Source: Berkelbacteria bacterium GW2011_GWA2_35_9 (GTDB lineage: Bacteria > Patescibacteriota > UBA1384 > GWA2-35-9). Taken from it: DNA of 40,799 bases. This document shows positions 18,867-27,570 of the stretch, piece after piece. The notes beneath the pieces were generated by a model. The model did no database searches. It saw only the letters and a list, made by a program, of their open reading frames with translations, and was not told the DNA's origin. Within the stretch, counting starts at the first letter, position 1. The number at the start of each line of letters is the position of its first letter. Both the position numbers and the translations under genes were made by a program. The DNA lies in NCBI GenBank assembly GCA_000991185.1, contig LBRB01000009.1, positions 1-40,799 on the forward strand, in the 5' to 3' direction.

Positions 18867-20183
18867 TTATTTTTTAATCCTCTTTTTGATTGCTTTATCA
18901 AGTTTGGAAATTTTAACTGTTTCCTGGGAACGATCGGATAAATCTCTTAAAATTACACTTTCCTCAAAGGCTTCTTTTTGTCCAATTATTAAAGCAATTT
19001 GAGCATTGCATTTATCGGCTCGTTTCAGTTGTTCTGAAAGAGAATGTTTTCCCAAACTAACTGATACTTGATATCCTTTTTTACTTAAAGAGTTAATTAA
19101 ATTAAAGCTAACCTTTTTGGCTTTGTCGCTGATTTGGATAACAACAATTTTAGCACGAGATAAAATTGGGGGATCAATATCTCTTTCTGCCAAAGCATCA
19201 ATTAATCTTTCAACGCCAATCGCCATGCCAATCGAGGGTGTGGATCGTCCGCCAAGTTGTCTGATCAATTCATCATAGTGTCCACCACCAGCTAAACTGT
19301 TCTGTCTTCGCTCATCATTTTTTAATCTAAATTCGAAAACTGTCCGGGTATAATAATCGAGTCCACGAACAAGACGAGGATTTAAATCATAATTGACACC
19401 CATTTCATCCAGATATTCTAATAGTTCTTGGAAGTGGCTACGATCTTCATCGCTAACCATGTCAATAATTTGGGGCGCACCATCGATTATTTCTTGACAT
19501 TCTTTGGCTTTACAATCTAATACACGCAAGGGGTTAGTTTTTAATCGTTCTTTACAATCTGAGCACATGATCGATTTGTAGTTTTCAAAATATTGCAACA
19601 GAGTTGTTTTAACTTTACCCCTAGATTCACGACTACCCAATGTATTTAAGTCTAAAACAATATCTTTTTTTATATTTAGTATAGAAAATAACTGAAATGC
19701 AGTTAAGATTATTAATGCATCACTATAAGCACTTTTATCACCAATCAATTCTAAATTTAATTGATTTAATTGTCTAAATCGTCCTTTTTGTGGTCTATCA
19801 TATCTAAATACCGGACCCCAACTAGCTAATTTGATTGGGTGTTCTTTAGACTGTAAACCATTTTCCAAATAAGCTCGAATAATGCCCGGTGTAAATTCAG
19901 GTCGAAGTACAAAAGTATTTTTATATTCTTTTTTATCTTCTCCATCGTATTCTATATTTGAATTCAATCTTTTAACTTCATACAATTCTTTTTTGACAAT
20001 GTCGCTTGACGATCCAGTTCCACGTATATAAATTTCACTATTTTCAAAAATTGGTGGATTAATCAAATCAAAATTTAATCGAGAAGCAATTTTTTCAAAT
20101 GTTGCGGTAATCCAACTAAAATAGAGTGCTCTTTTTCCTAAGTAATCGATAGTTCCTCGTGGTCTTTGATAATTTTTAGCCAT
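18867..20183 (-). CDS. hisS: Histidyl-tRNA synthetase
   Basis: A 438-residue class II synthetase. Motif 2 is VFRYDRPQKGRFRQLNQLN (125-143), the histidine-binding HisA loop is LVRGLDYYTRT (271-281), and motif 3 is GMAIGVERL (319-327). A four-cysteine cluster (C207, C210, C224, C229) forms a small zinc-ribbon-like insertion. The C-terminal anticodon-binding domain starts near residue 340. It charges tRNA-His, whose gene is at 32470. It lies just upstream of the rpoB promoter on the same strand, as a separate unit. Confidence 0.96.
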   Translation of the reverse strand: MAKNYQRPRGTIDYLGKRALYFSWITATFEKIASRLNFDLINPPIFENSEIYIRGTGSSSDIVKKELYEVKRLNSNIEYDGEDKKEYKNTFVLRPEFTPGIIRAYLENGLQSKEHPIKLASWGPVFRYDRPQKGRFRQLNQLNLELIGDKSAYSDALIILTAFQLFSILNIKKDIVLDLNTLGSRESRGKVKTTLLQYFENYKSIMCSDCKERLKTNPLRVLDCKAKECQEIIDGAPQIIDMVSDEDRSHFQELLEYLDEMGVNYDLNPRLVRGLDYYTRTVFEFRLKNDERRQNSLAGGGHYDELIRQLGGRSTPSIGMAIGVERLIDALAERDIDPPILSRAKIVVIQISDKAKKVSFNLINSLSKKGYQVSVSLGKHSLSEQLKRADKCNAQIALIIGQKEAFEESVILRDLSDRSQETVKISKLDKAIKKRIKK

Positions 20184-20243
20184 ATATTATTTCTAAACTC
20201 TAAATTCTAATATCTAAATTCTAAACCCAGTATGCATTATATT

Positions 20244-20289
20244 GTCATTCTCGCACCTGTCCGCCTTTGGCGGGAATGCGGGAATCCAG
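20244..20289. repeat. GTCATTC...GAATCC palindromic intergenic repeat
   Basis: Outer arms CATTCTCGCA / TGCGGGAAT enclose an inner hairpin CCGCC-TTT-GGCGG (20261-20273). The outer part belongs to the GTCATTCCCGC...GCGGGAATCC type of repeat found in many bacteria. The inner CCTGTCCGCC...GGCGGGA resembles an additional short hairpin nested in it. Confidence 0.5.
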
Positions 20290-20359
20290 TTTGGTCAATA
20301 TTACATTTAATTAAGTTTAAGTTAATTTTATCCTGAAAATTACATTATGTCAATACTTA

Positions 20360-20400
20360 AACCGTTTTTCCGCAACCCCGGAGGTTGCGGAAAAACGGTT
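20360..20400. repeat. REP-type palindrome, copy 1 (left of the RAYT gene)
   Basis: Perfect 18-bp arms, AACCGTTTTTCCGCAACC (20360-20377) and its complement (20383-20400), around loop CCGGA. Flanks are CTTA before and AGG after. It almost matches copy 2 at 21108-21148 and so brackets the transposase gene. Confidence 0.85.
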
Positions 20401-20429
20401 AGGAAATAAATATTAAGACTAAGACAAGT

Positions 20430-21086
20430 TTAGCCGGTGTAGTTGTCTATTAATTGAGATTTAATTATTGACAATTCTTTTTGATAAGATACTCTATCAT
20501 CTATAAAAATTTTGTATTCTTTTTGTTTTATATTTAAAATATTTTCAAAAACACATATTGATTCATTCGTTTTTGAATTTATATACTCATAATACGAACT
20601 ATATTCCCAATCTTCAGGTTTTTTAACCAATCCAGCTGAGCTTGGATTTAGATGTATGTAACGAGTTAGATGTAAAAGTTGTTCATCAGTTTCTATATGA
20701 ATATTTTGAAATCTACTTTCCCAAAGTGGTCCTCTCCGTTTGTAAATCGTATTAAAATACTTGGAATAACTATTTTGTACTTTAGATAAAAAAATAGATA
20801 TTCCATTATTTATGTTTTGTTTTAATATTAGATGAAAATGGGTTGGCATAATACAATAAGCGACAATATCAACAAATCTAATTCCAGAATAGCTATTAAT
20901 TAGATTTAACTTAGAAGATTCTAGAAATTTTGAATAACTTAAAATATTATTTTCGTATTGATAATAACTAATTATACTAATAAAACGATAATAATTTTCA
21001 GGATGATTGAAAATTTTGAATTTAGCTATACTACGATTGAATACATGGTAGTACTCATTATTGATTAATTCATTTTTTCTAATCAT
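20430..21086 (-). CDS. REP-associated tyrosine transposase (RAYT, Y1/IS200-like)
   Basis: A 218-residue protein with a Y1 HUH fold. It opens NNEYYHVFNRSIAKFKIF. The metal-binding HUH motif is MPTHFHLIL (His-Phe-His, about residues 82-90). The candidate catalytic Tyr lies in SKVQNSYSKYFN, and the RAYT signature WESRFQNIHIETDEQLLHLTRYIHLNP follows. RAYTs cut and join single-stranded REP hairpins. Two near-identical palindromes flank this gene at 20360 and 21108, and a shortened relative lies at 22011. Confidence 0.9.
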   Translation of the reverse strand: MIRKNELINNEYYHVFNRSIAKFKIFNHPENYYRFISIISYYQYENNILSYSKFLESSKLNLINSYSGIRFVDIVAYCIMPTHFHLILKQNINNGISIFLSKVQNSYSKYFNTIYKRRGPLWESRFQNIHIETDEQLLHLTRYIHLNPSSAGLVKKPEDWEYSSYYEYINSKTNESICVFENILNIKQKEYKIFIDDRVSYQKELSIIKSQLIDNYTG

Positions 21087-21107
21087 ATATTAATAATATA
21101 TAACTTA

Positions 21108-21148
21108 AACCATTTTTCCGCAACCTCCGGGGTTGCGGAAAAATGGTT
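21108..21148. repeat. REP-type palindrome, copy 2 (right of the RAYT gene)
   Basis: Perfect 18-bp arms AACCATTTTTCCGCAACC (21108-21125) and complement (21131-21148) around loop TCCGG. It differs from copy 1 by one compensated G-C to A-T change in each arm, so pairing has been maintained. The same CTTA and AGG flanks occur. Confidence 0.85.
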
Positions 21149-21159
21149 AGGATGTGGGG

Positions 21160-21188
21160 TTGACATAATTATGGTAATGATATATTCT
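21160..21188 (+). promoter_or_regulatory. Promoter and leader of the first accessory gene
   Basis: TTGACA (21160-21165), 17-bp spacer, TATTCT (21183-21188), then leader motif TACTTGGAAAGG (21202-21213) ahead of ATG 21227. The same arrangement precedes 22113 and 39296. Confidence 0.7.
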
Positions 21189-21226
21189 TAAATTGAATTT
21201 ATACTTGGAAAGGAAGGCAAAAAACT

Positions 21227-21905
21227 ATGAAGCTAACAAAACTAAAGGAATTTTGTTACAACAACCCATTAAAAACGACAGTATGGTTTTATTTGTTATC
21301 AATTACATTAGTTTTAGCTGGCATAAGTATTCTAAACCACTTCTTAACACTAAAAGATTACGATAGTTATTTACTTGTGTTGTTGTCCGGTGTTGTTGCT
21401 TGTTGCAGTTGCAATTTATCCATCATTAGTGAACTACAATATTTATGATATGTTGTATATTGACGAAGCTGATCCAGAATTTACATATTTCTTGGAGAAA
21501 AAGAAAAATTACTTCAGGTTCGACCCGAGGATCAAGGGAAAAACCGTACATAAGATTAATTACAATATTGAGGGAAGCTTTGGGTTTAGAAACCGATACG
21601 GTGAAGTTTGTGTTCAAGCTGTGTTTCTGATTCGTCCAAATGTTCATGTTGAGATTCGCAGGGTTGAATTAGAAGGTTTTGCAAGATATATTAACGAAGA
21701 TGAGATCAAGAGACAAATCAAGACTGCTGTTTACGAGTTAAACAGAATAAGAGTTAATGATGGTCTGTTTACCGAGCTCTGTGACCCGACTAATATCGAC
21801 CAACAGAATGATGTGCGAAGCACAATTTGCGAGTTTATGAGAGCCAATCTGAACTCATTTGGATTTGATCTAGACTGGACGAGAACAAGATTTAGTCTTG
21901 GTTGA
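21227..21905 (+). pseudogene. Membrane-anchored accessory protein, frameshifted (possibly band-7-like)
   Basis: The frame from ATG 21227 encodes two hydrophobic segments (VWFYLLSITLVLAGISIL, then SYLLVLLS). Coding then continues in another frame as VLLLVAVAIYPSLVNYN...CVQAVFLIRP...GFDLDWTRTRFSLG, ending at 21905. Removing one C from the TTGTCCGG stretch near 21392 restores a single frame of about 225 residues. The soluble part (VQAVFLIRPNV, ELNRIRVNDGLFTELCD, VRSTICEFMRANLNSFG) is vaguely like an SPFH/band-7 domain, but I do not claim this firmly. Terminator and promoter are both intact. Confidence 0.6.
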
Positions 21906-21937
21906 TGAATTATTAATTTTTTTTATACATACTTACG

Positions 21938-21960
21938 CCCCCGCATCCGCAGGGGTTTTC
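21938..21960 (+). terminator. Intrinsic terminator after the 21227 gene
   Basis: CCCC...GGGG hairpin with an inner GC/GC pair (CCCCCGCATCCGCAGGGG) followed by TTTT, 35 bases after the stop codon. Confidence 0.7.
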
Positions 21961-22010
21961 TTATGGAAATTTTATCATTTTACCGAAACTCCCCAAAACC
22001 ATACCTGACA

Positions 22011-22037
22011 GCTCCGCAACCTCAGAGGTTGCGGAGC
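22011..22037. repeat. Shortened REP-like palindrome
   Basis: GCTCCGCAACC (22011-22021), loop TCAGA, GGTTGCGGAGC (22027-22037). It shares the inner CCGCAACC/GGTTGCGG stem with the two palindromes flanking the RAYT gene but lacks their outer T-rich arm. Confidence 0.7.
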
Positions 22038-22047
22038 ATGGCAAAGA

Positions 22048-22076
22048 TTGACAGGAAGTTGATTATGATATATATT
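22048..22076 (+). promoter_or_regulatory. Promoter and leader of the second accessory gene
   Basis: TTGACA (22048-22053), 17-bp spacer, TATATT (22071-22076), then TACTTGGAAAGG (22089-22100), a perfect copy of the 21202 leader motif, ahead of ATG 22113. Confidence 0.7.
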
Positions 22077-22112
22077 TAAGTTAATTCGTACTTGGAAAGG
22101 CATGTTGGACAA

Positions 22113-22603
22113 ATGAAAAAAACAAAAGGTGGTATTACAGTTGTTTTGTTATATTCGCTTGTAACTATTGGTATTTTTTTTATATCTAGTATTTGTTGCT
22201 CCGTCAATTTATCACTATCTAATAAATACTAAAGATCGTAGTCACAAAAATGCATCAGATCAAAGAGTGGCTGTAATCAAGAAAGACCTTGAAAAGAACA
22301 AAAAATCACTTGAATACTTGACGAAATATTCATGGAAAGTGATGAAAATTGGTTCTGATAGTATACTAATGAGTTTTTTTTCTAGTTGACATTAATGATA
22401 ATTCTCATTGAGAAAGATTAATAATATACACTTACTCGTCTGATGAATATGTTAATCCTTATAATTACGAATGGTCACTTATTGTTAGGGGAGATGTAAT
22501 TAAAATTAACTTTTCAATGCCACAACTAACGAAACATTTTATTGCATTCTATAAGGTGGACATAGGTGAGGATATGGTTGGCGATACTGCCCTAGTCTTG
22601 TGA
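22113..22603 (+). pseudogene. Accessory membrane protein gene with two T8-tract frameshifts and a stop
   Basis: The frame from ATG (MKKTKGGITVVLLYSLVTIGIFF) breaks at a run of eight T (about 22173-22181). It continues as YLVFVAPSIYHYLINTKDRSHKN to MSFF, breaks again at a second T8 run (about 22374-22381), and continues as LVDINDNSH-stop-ERLIIYTYSSDEY...FYKVDIGEDMVGDTALVL, ending at 22603. Each run needs seven T to restore frame; one TGA then remains. The protein would have an N-terminal membrane segment and a basic coiled region. No family recognised. The shared leader links it to the 21227 and 39296 genes. Confidence 0.55.
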
Positions 22604-22645
22604 AATCTGCAGAATTAAAATAATTACAAATACAATTTGATAACA

Positions 22646-22668
22646 CCCGCTACTTGGCGGGTTTTTTG
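22646..22668 (+). terminator. Intrinsic terminator after the 22113 gene
   Basis: CCCGC-TACTTG-GCGGG followed by TTTTTTG. Confidence 0.85.
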
Positions 22669-22725
22669 TTTGAAATTAAATTGTGATACAATCTTATGTA
22701 AGAAGAATTAATTTAGTTTATTTTT

Positions 22726-24177
22726 ATGTTTATTAAAAAGTTAAAAAAAGAAAAAGATTCAGTGCAAGTATCAAGTCAAATCGAACAAGTAGCTGAAAAA
22801 AATAAACCAAAAAAAGATTTTATGAAAATTGATCGACCTGATTCAAAAAATGTTAAGAGAAGACGCTTTTGGTTCTATTTAATTTCTGTAATTGTAATTA
22901 TTGGCATTTTTTTTGGTGGGAGAATATTAGGCGCTATTAATTCAATGATTGTCGCAAACAAGGGATCTATTTCGCCAATTTTAAATTCATTAAAAATTAG
23001 CCCAAATTCATTAAAAGGAGAGGGAGATGGAAGAATAAATATTTTAATTATTGGTATTGGTGGAAAAAATCACAAAGGTGGATTATTGGCTGACACGGTA
23101 ATGGTTTTGAGCGTCGATTCAAAAAATAATGAAGCTGCCTATATTTCAATTCCAAGAGATTTAAAAGTTCCAATTCCTAAACCGTATGGCGGGTACGACA
23201 AAATAAACGCTGTCCATTCATATGGAGAACAAAACAAAGATTCAAAAAATAATAAGAATAATATTGATGGACCGGAATTGATGAAACAGGCAGTGTCGGA
23301 AATATTTGACTTGCCAATTCACTATTTCGTCAGAGTCGATTTTGAAGGTTTTAAAAAAATTGTTGATGCTTTTGGTGGGATAACAGTCAATGTTGAAAAA
23401 AATTTAGATGATCCATTTTATCCAGACGAACAATTAATTGGTTATGATCCATTGTTTATTAAAGCCGGTATGACAAAAATGGATGGCGATCTAGCATTGC
23501 GTTACGCCCGTTCACGGCAGACAACTTCAGATTTTGATCGGGCAAAAAGACAACAACAAATTCTTCAAATGTTAAAAGAAAAAGCGTTATCATTAAATTT
23601 TTTGACAAACCCTCAAAAAATTAATCAAGTTTTTTCAGCGGTTGGCGACCATATTAAAACTGACATGCAACTAAAAGAAATGGAGAGTTTTGCGCAGATC
23701 ATCAAAGATATAAATGGATCAAGTATTATTTCTTATGTATTAGATAATTCTGCGACCGGTCTCTTGACTAATGATAACGAAGGTGGTTACTATTTGGTGC
23801 CAAAAGATTCAAGTTGGAATGAGATACAAAAAAAGGTTCACGAAATATTTTCTGATCCATACTTGCGTCAAGAAGATGCTAAGATAGAAGTTATTAATGG
23901 CACAGGAACAAGTGGGTTAGCTTCAAAAATCGAAACAGAGCTGAGTAAATATGGATATAAAGTTGTAAAAACATCGACTGCAGAGACAGAGTCAAGCTTA
24001 AATAAGTTAGTTGTTTCAGATCAAGAAATATTCAAATTTACTGTTAATTATTTAAAAAACAGGTATGGAATATCTCAAATTACAGAGGACAGCTTGATGG
24101 AAAGTGGAATTAATGTTAAGTTAACGATTGGAAAAGAATATGAAACTAAAAAAACTACCACTTCTAAAATTAAATAA
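22726..24177 (+). CDS. LytR-CpsA-Psr (LCP) family cell-wall ligase
   Basis: A 483-residue type II membrane protein: a basic cytoplasmic tail (1-47), one membrane helix (48-66), an LCP domain (about 100-320) and a LytR_C domain (about 385-450, AKIEVINGTGTSGLASKIETEL). LCP catalytic-site features are visible: NILIIGIGG, LADTVMVLSVD, the arginine in YISIPRD, YDKINAVHSYG, and YARSRQTTSDFDRAKRQQ. LCP enzymes attach polyprenyl-linked glycopolymers to peptidoglycan or surface proteins. It is the first of three envelope genes on the plus strand and overlaps the next by 38 bases. Confidence 0.92.
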   Translation: MFIKKLKKEKDSVQVSSQIEQVAEKNKPKKDFMKIDRPDSKNVKRRRFWFYLISVIVIIGIFFGGRILGAINSMIVANKGSISPILNSLKISPNSLKGEGDGRINILIIGIGGKNHKGGLLADTVMVLSVDSKNNEAAYISIPRDLKVPIPKPYGGYDKINAVHSYGEQNKDSKNNKNNIDGPELMKQAVSEIFDLPIHYFVRVDFEGFKKIVDAFGGITVNVEKNLDDPFYPDEQLIGYDPLFIKAGMTKMDGDLALRYARSRQTTSDFDRAKRQQQILQMLKEKALSLNFLTNPQKINQVFSAVGDHIKTDMQLKEMESFAQIIKDINGSSIISYVLDNSATGLLTNDNEGGYYLVPKDSSWNEIQKKVHEIFSDPYLRQEDAKIEVINGTGTSGLASKIETELSKYGYKVVKTSTAETESSLNKLVVSDQEIFKFTVNYLKNRYGISQITEDSLMESGINVKLTIGKEYETKKTTTSKIK

Positions 24178-24754
24178 TTTCAAAGATCGTTGGTTAATTA
24201 TCCATTGGACTTACTATATAATTATTGCTCTAGCATATTATTATTTTATTACTAGCAATGAATTTACCTATTTTCATTTAACAATTACTCTGGCGTTGAT
24301 TTTTTCAATTTATCGAGCAATTGTAAAACATAATGAGTACTTAGTTTTTGTCGGTATGTTTTTGATTTTTGATGCATTTTTTATTTCTTTAGCTAGAATT
24401 ACATTAGTAAATAGTTTTTCGTCTTTAATTTTAGCCGGATTAGTTTTTTTCTTTACAACCGTTTTAAACGAACAATATATAAAAAATAAATTATTACAAG
24501 CTAAAGATTTTTGGGCATTTAATTGGTTGTTGATTTTACTAACTTTAGAATTATTTTTTACGCTTTCGTTTTTTCCGGTTAATACATTTAATAAAGCAAT
24601 ATTGTTAACTATTTTTTACTGGTTTTATACCGAAGCAATGCGGGCTCGAATCGAAACAAGATTTAATCGTAAATTTATGATATATTTAACTATAGTGTTT
24701 GTAATTGTATTTTCATTATTGGTTTTTTCGATACCATTTGAACAAAGGTTTTAA
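24140..24754 (+). CDS. Multi-pass membrane protein of unknown function
   Basis: Start chosen at ATG 24140 (MKLKKLPLLKLNNFKDRW) because GGAAAAG lies 5 bases upstream; the TTG at 24128 is less likely. The 204-residue product has six or so membrane segments and little soluble sequence, with a conserved-looking YWFYTEAMRARIETRFNRK before the last helix. It overlaps the LCP gene by 38 bases and is 3 bp from the foldase gene, so it probably works in the envelope with them. No family recognised. Confidence 0.75.
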   Translation: MKLKKLPLLKLNNFKDRWLIIHWTYYIIIALAYYYFITSNEFTYFHLTITLALIFSIYRAIVKHNEYLVFVGMFLIFDAFFISLARITLVNSFSSLILAGLVFFFTTVLNEQYIKNKLLQAKDFWAFNWLLILLTLELFFTLSFFPVNTFNKAILLTIFYWFYTEAMRARIETRFNRKFMIYLTIVFVIVFSLLVFSIPFEQRF

Positions 24755-24757
24755 AAA

Positions 24758-25696
24758 ATGGCAAAAAAATATTCACACTTATTAATACCAGCCTTAAAGG
24801 ATTGGTATAAAATAGTTTCACAAAAAAAGAGCGTAAAGATCAGCCGTAATTTTATTTTAGCCTTTTGGGCATCGGTAATAATCGTTTATGTTATTGCTGG
24901 AATTGCATTAGCTTATGCTGTATACGGGCAAAAGAAAACTACCAGTTTTGTTAAAAGTGTAACAAAAATTTATCTTTTTCCAGCTACTAGCGTCAATGGT
25001 CAAATTGTCAGTGTTAGCTCAGTATTAGATCAATTGATCTACGCCAAAAGCTTTTCACAGATAACCCAACAAGAGATACCAGCTGATTCGGATATTATTA
25101 ATAAAATCATTGATCAGAAAATTTCAGATGCGATCGTGAGAGAGCAAGTTGCTAAATATAAAATAGGGATTACCCGTGACGAAGTTAATAGTGCTATGAA
25201 ATCTATCGTTGAAAAAAATGGTGGTGAGGAAGAAGTTGAAAAAATTATTAATGGTTATTACCAAATGAGTCTTGATAATTTTAAAAACAATTTTCTATAC
25301 ATTAATTTATTAAAAGAGAAACTCGACAATGAAGTGTTAAAACAAGTTAAAATTGCTCATATTTTAATTTCAGATAAAAAAACTGCAGATAGTACTAATT
25401 CTCAAATTAATGATGGTAAGATTACTTTTGAGGAAGCAGTTACAAAATTTAGTGAAGATAGTGAAAGTAAGGAGAAAAATGGCGAACTAGACTACACATC
25501 AAAAGGAAAATTGCCAGAAGAGATTGAAAAAGAAGTTTTTGGTAAAGAAAAAGGTACAAAAATTCCCAACCCAATAAAAACTTCATTTGGATACCATATA
25601 GTTAGAATCATAGATGTTAAGGGTGATGTGGATAAAAGTATTAACGAATGGTTAGACGAACTGAAAAAAGAAGCTAAGATTAAAAAATATTTATAA
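24758..25696 (+). CDS. Membrane-anchored parvulin-type peptidyl-prolyl isomerase / foldase
   Basis: A 312-residue protein: basic N terminus, one membrane helix (about 31-55), a helical SurA/PrsA-type chaperone region (about 85-200, EIPADSDIINKIIDQKISDAIV) and a PpiC parvulin domain (about 203-295). That domain has VKIAHILISDKK, FEEAVTKFSEDSESKEKNGEL, and PIKTSFGYHIVRII. The parvulin domain should be exposed outside the cell membrane and assist folding of exported proteins. It ends the three-gene envelope operon and is followed by a terminator. Confidence 0.9.
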   Translation: MAKKYSHLLIPALKDWYKIVSQKKSVKISRNFILAFWASVIIVYVIAGIALAYAVYGQKKTTSFVKSVTKIYLFPATSVNGQIVSVSSVLDQLIYAKSFSQITQQEIPADSDIINKIIDQKISDAIVREQVAKYKIGITRDEVNSAMKSIVEKNGGEEEVEKIINGYYQMSLDNFKNNFLYINLLKEKLDNEVLKQVKIAHILISDKKTADSTNSQINDGKITFEEAVTKFSEDSESKEKNGELDYTSKGKLPEEIEKEVFGKEKGTKIPNPIKTSFGYHIVRIIDVKGDVDKSINEWLDELKKEAKIKKYL

Positions 25697-25700
25697 AGAA

Positions 25701-25719
25701 ACCCCGCTGAGGCGGGGCT
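25701..25719 (+). terminator. Hairpin terminator after the foldase gene
   Basis: CCCCGC-TGAG-GCGGGG followed by CTTATG. The U-tract is weak, but placement 5 bp after the stop and stem strength support termination. Confidence 0.7.
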
Positions 25720-25833
25720 TATGAAAATTATATATCTTCAAATGAGGAAGATATATTTTTATGAAAAAAATCACAAGATAAATTGCTAAATATATATTTT
25801 TAGAAATATATGTGTTCTGCTTTCGTTTTCCAT

Positions 25834-26129
25834 TTAGCATCTATCCCCCTTAAAATGAATTCTGTAATACTTATCTCCGTAAAAAAATGCCAGCGGGAAA
25901 AATATGCTAATAAATGCTGTTATGAATGTTTTTAAAAAATCTTTATATTCAATCCAACATGGAACAAACCAAATAAAATAACCAAAAATACTGGTAACTA
26001 TAATTTACTCAGAGCTTATTTTAAAATTAGAAACAAAGCCAAATATAAAATATAACAAAAAACAATATAACTAATAATATTAAATATTAAACTTAATATA
26101 AAATTGAATATCAAAGTTTGAAAAATCAT
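25834..26129 (-). pseudogene. Degraded small membrane protein gene
   Basis: From ATG 26129 (MIFQTLIFNFILSLIFNII), preceded by a good Shine-Dalgarno (AAAGGTGGTG), coding runs to a TAA at 26016. It then seems to resume in another frame as VTSIFGYFIWFVPCWIEYK...FFYGDKYYRIHFKGDRC, ending at 25834. Both frames have a stop in the 25995-26020 joint, so at least two changes or a small deletion are needed. The intact protein would have three or four membrane segments. Between 25720 and 25833 I see only AT-rich sequence. Confidence 0.45.
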
Positions 26130-26205
26130 AACTATACACCACCTTTCAAAGTTCGGATAAAAGTATGATAAAATAAAATAACCAAATTGTTCAACAAAAA
26201 CAAAA

Positions 26206-27384
26206 ATGAAAAGATGTTTCAGTAGAATTATATTAAGCATTCTGTTAATTATTTTAATATTAATTAAATTTTCAGAACAAACCTTAGCAGAGAATCAAAA
26301 ATATATTGATTTTTATTACTCAAAGAATTGTAAATATTGTCAAAATGAAATCCTGTTTTTGAATGAATTAAAAGCAAAGAGTAGTAATATTACCATTCAA
26401 TATTTTGAAATTGAGTCGGACCAAAAATATGCACTCGATTTAAGTAAAGTTTTGTCGAGTTATGAAGTTAAAAATGTTTCAGTCCCAGTTACTAAAATAA
26501 ATGAAAAAATAATTATTGGGTTTGAAGACAGCACTAAGGAGAAAATAAAACAATTAATTAATTCAGAAAATAGTAGTCAAAAAGAAGTATTTACTGCATC
26601 AAGTTGTGATGTGGATAAAAAGATTTGTAAAGACGAGGATAATAGTATTAAAGTACCAATTTTAGGTGAGATCAAGACAAAGAATTTTTCGTTGCCGATT
26701 CTGACAATAATTTTAGGGTTGGCGGATGGATTTAACCCATGTGCAATGTGGGCGTTAGTTGCATTAATTTCATTACTTATATCTTTAAAATCACGAAAAA
26801 AATTGTTAATTATTGGAAGCTCTTTTCTGATAATTTCATATGTTATATATTTTCTTTATTTGTCAGCTTTTTTGAATATTATTCTTTATCTCAATTATAT
26901 TAAATATATTCAATATATTGTTGGTTTGATTGCGGTCGTGACGGGATTTTATTACTTAAAAATATTTATCCAGACCGATCCAGAAACATGTCAAATAGTT
27001 TCTGCAAAAAATGAGAATAAAATATTTAAAAAATTAGAAAAATATATTAATTCTAATTTCTTAATAATAGGAATTATGTCGGTTGGGCTATTAGCGATTG
27101 CGGTTAACACAATCGAAATGGTGTGTAGCGTTGGAATTCCCGCAATATTTTCAAGTGTATTATCTCAAAATAATTTATCTAATTTTGAAAGATATTCATA
27201 TATTGGAGTTTATAATCTGTTCTATATGTTAGATGATATTATAGTATTTTTAATTGCATTATTTACAATTAAAGTTATTAAACCAACACAAAAAATTTCT
27301 TATTGGTTGAAATTAATTGGTGGAATATTATTGATTATTTTAGGAATAATTTTTGTATTCAAACCAGAACTATTGAGTTTATAA
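26206..27384 (+). CDS. Thioredoxin-like domain fused to a CcdA/DsbD-type membrane electron carrier
   Basis: A 392-residue fusion. It has a signal-anchor (residues 8-27) and then a thioredoxin or glutaredoxin-like domain with active site CKYC in FYYSKNCKYCQNE. A linker bearing two further cysteines (SSCDVDKKICKDE) leads to about six membrane helices. The CcdA-type cysteines are in GFNPCAMWALV and EMVCSVGIPAIF. In DsbD/CcdA proteins such paired membrane cysteines carry electrons from cytoplasmic thioredoxin outward. Here the receiving domain is at the N terminus. Likely role: reducing extracytoplasmic disulfides. It is followed by a strong bidirectional hairpin. Confidence 0.85.
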   Translation: MKRCFSRIILSILLIILILIKFSEQTLAENQKYIDFYYSKNCKYCQNEILFLNELKAKSSNITIQYFEIESDQKYALDLSKVLSSYEVKNVSVPVTKINEKIIIGFEDSTKEKIKQLINSENSSQKEVFTASSCDVDKKICKDEDNSIKVPILGEIKTKNFSLPILTIILGLADGFNPCAMWALVALISLLISLKSRKKLLIIGSSFLIISYVIYFLYLSAFLNIILYLNYIKYIQYIVGLIAVVTGFYYLKIFIQTDPETCQIVSAKNENKIFKKLEKYINSNFLIIGIMSVGLLAIAVNTIEMVCSVGIPAIFSSVLSQNNLSNFERYSYIGVYNLFYMLDDIIVFLIALFTIKVIKPTQKISYWLKLIGGILLIILGIIFVFKPELLSL

Positions 27385-27416
27385 AATAAAATCTGAATAT
27401 TTTCAGATTTTATTTT
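27383..27416. terminator. Bidirectional terminator between the CcdA fusion and tRNA-Gly
   Basis: Perfect 15-bp arms AAAATAAAATCTGAA (27383-27397) and complement (27402-27416) around TATT. T-rich arms on both strands allow it to end the plus-strand gene and the minus-strand tRNA. Confidence 0.8.
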
Positions 27417-27490
27417 GGAGCGGGTAACGGGAATCGAACCCGTATCCTCTGCTTGGAAAGCAGATATAATAGCCTTTATACGATACTCGC
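27416..27490 (-). tRNA. tRNA-Gly(TCC)
   Basis: Cloverleaf on the minus strand with anticodon loop TTTCCAA, T-arm GGTTCGATTCC and encoded CCA (27416-27418). The acceptor stem has one mismatch (position 4-69). Confidence 0.93.
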
Positions 27491-27532
27491 AATAATAATT
27501 TATATATTATCAAATAATATTAAAAAACAAAA

Positions 27533-27552
27533 CCCCGTCTAAAAAAACGGGG
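27533..27552. terminator. Hairpin upstream of the 27571 gene
   Basis: CCCCGT (27533-27538), 8-base A-rich loop, ACGGGG (27547-27552), then AATTTTG on the plus strand and AGACGGGG...TTTTG on the minus strand. It sits where a promoter would be expected for the next gene. Confidence 0.6.
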
Positions 27553-27570
27553 AATTTTGAAGTACTTGTT

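Noticed and set aside
22113-22603. TGA recoded as an amino acid, as in Gracilibacteria and Absconditabacteria
   Set aside because: TGA ends well-formed genes here (for example the ATGA overlaps at 37471 and 37938), so the in-frame TGA in this gene is a lesion, not recoding.
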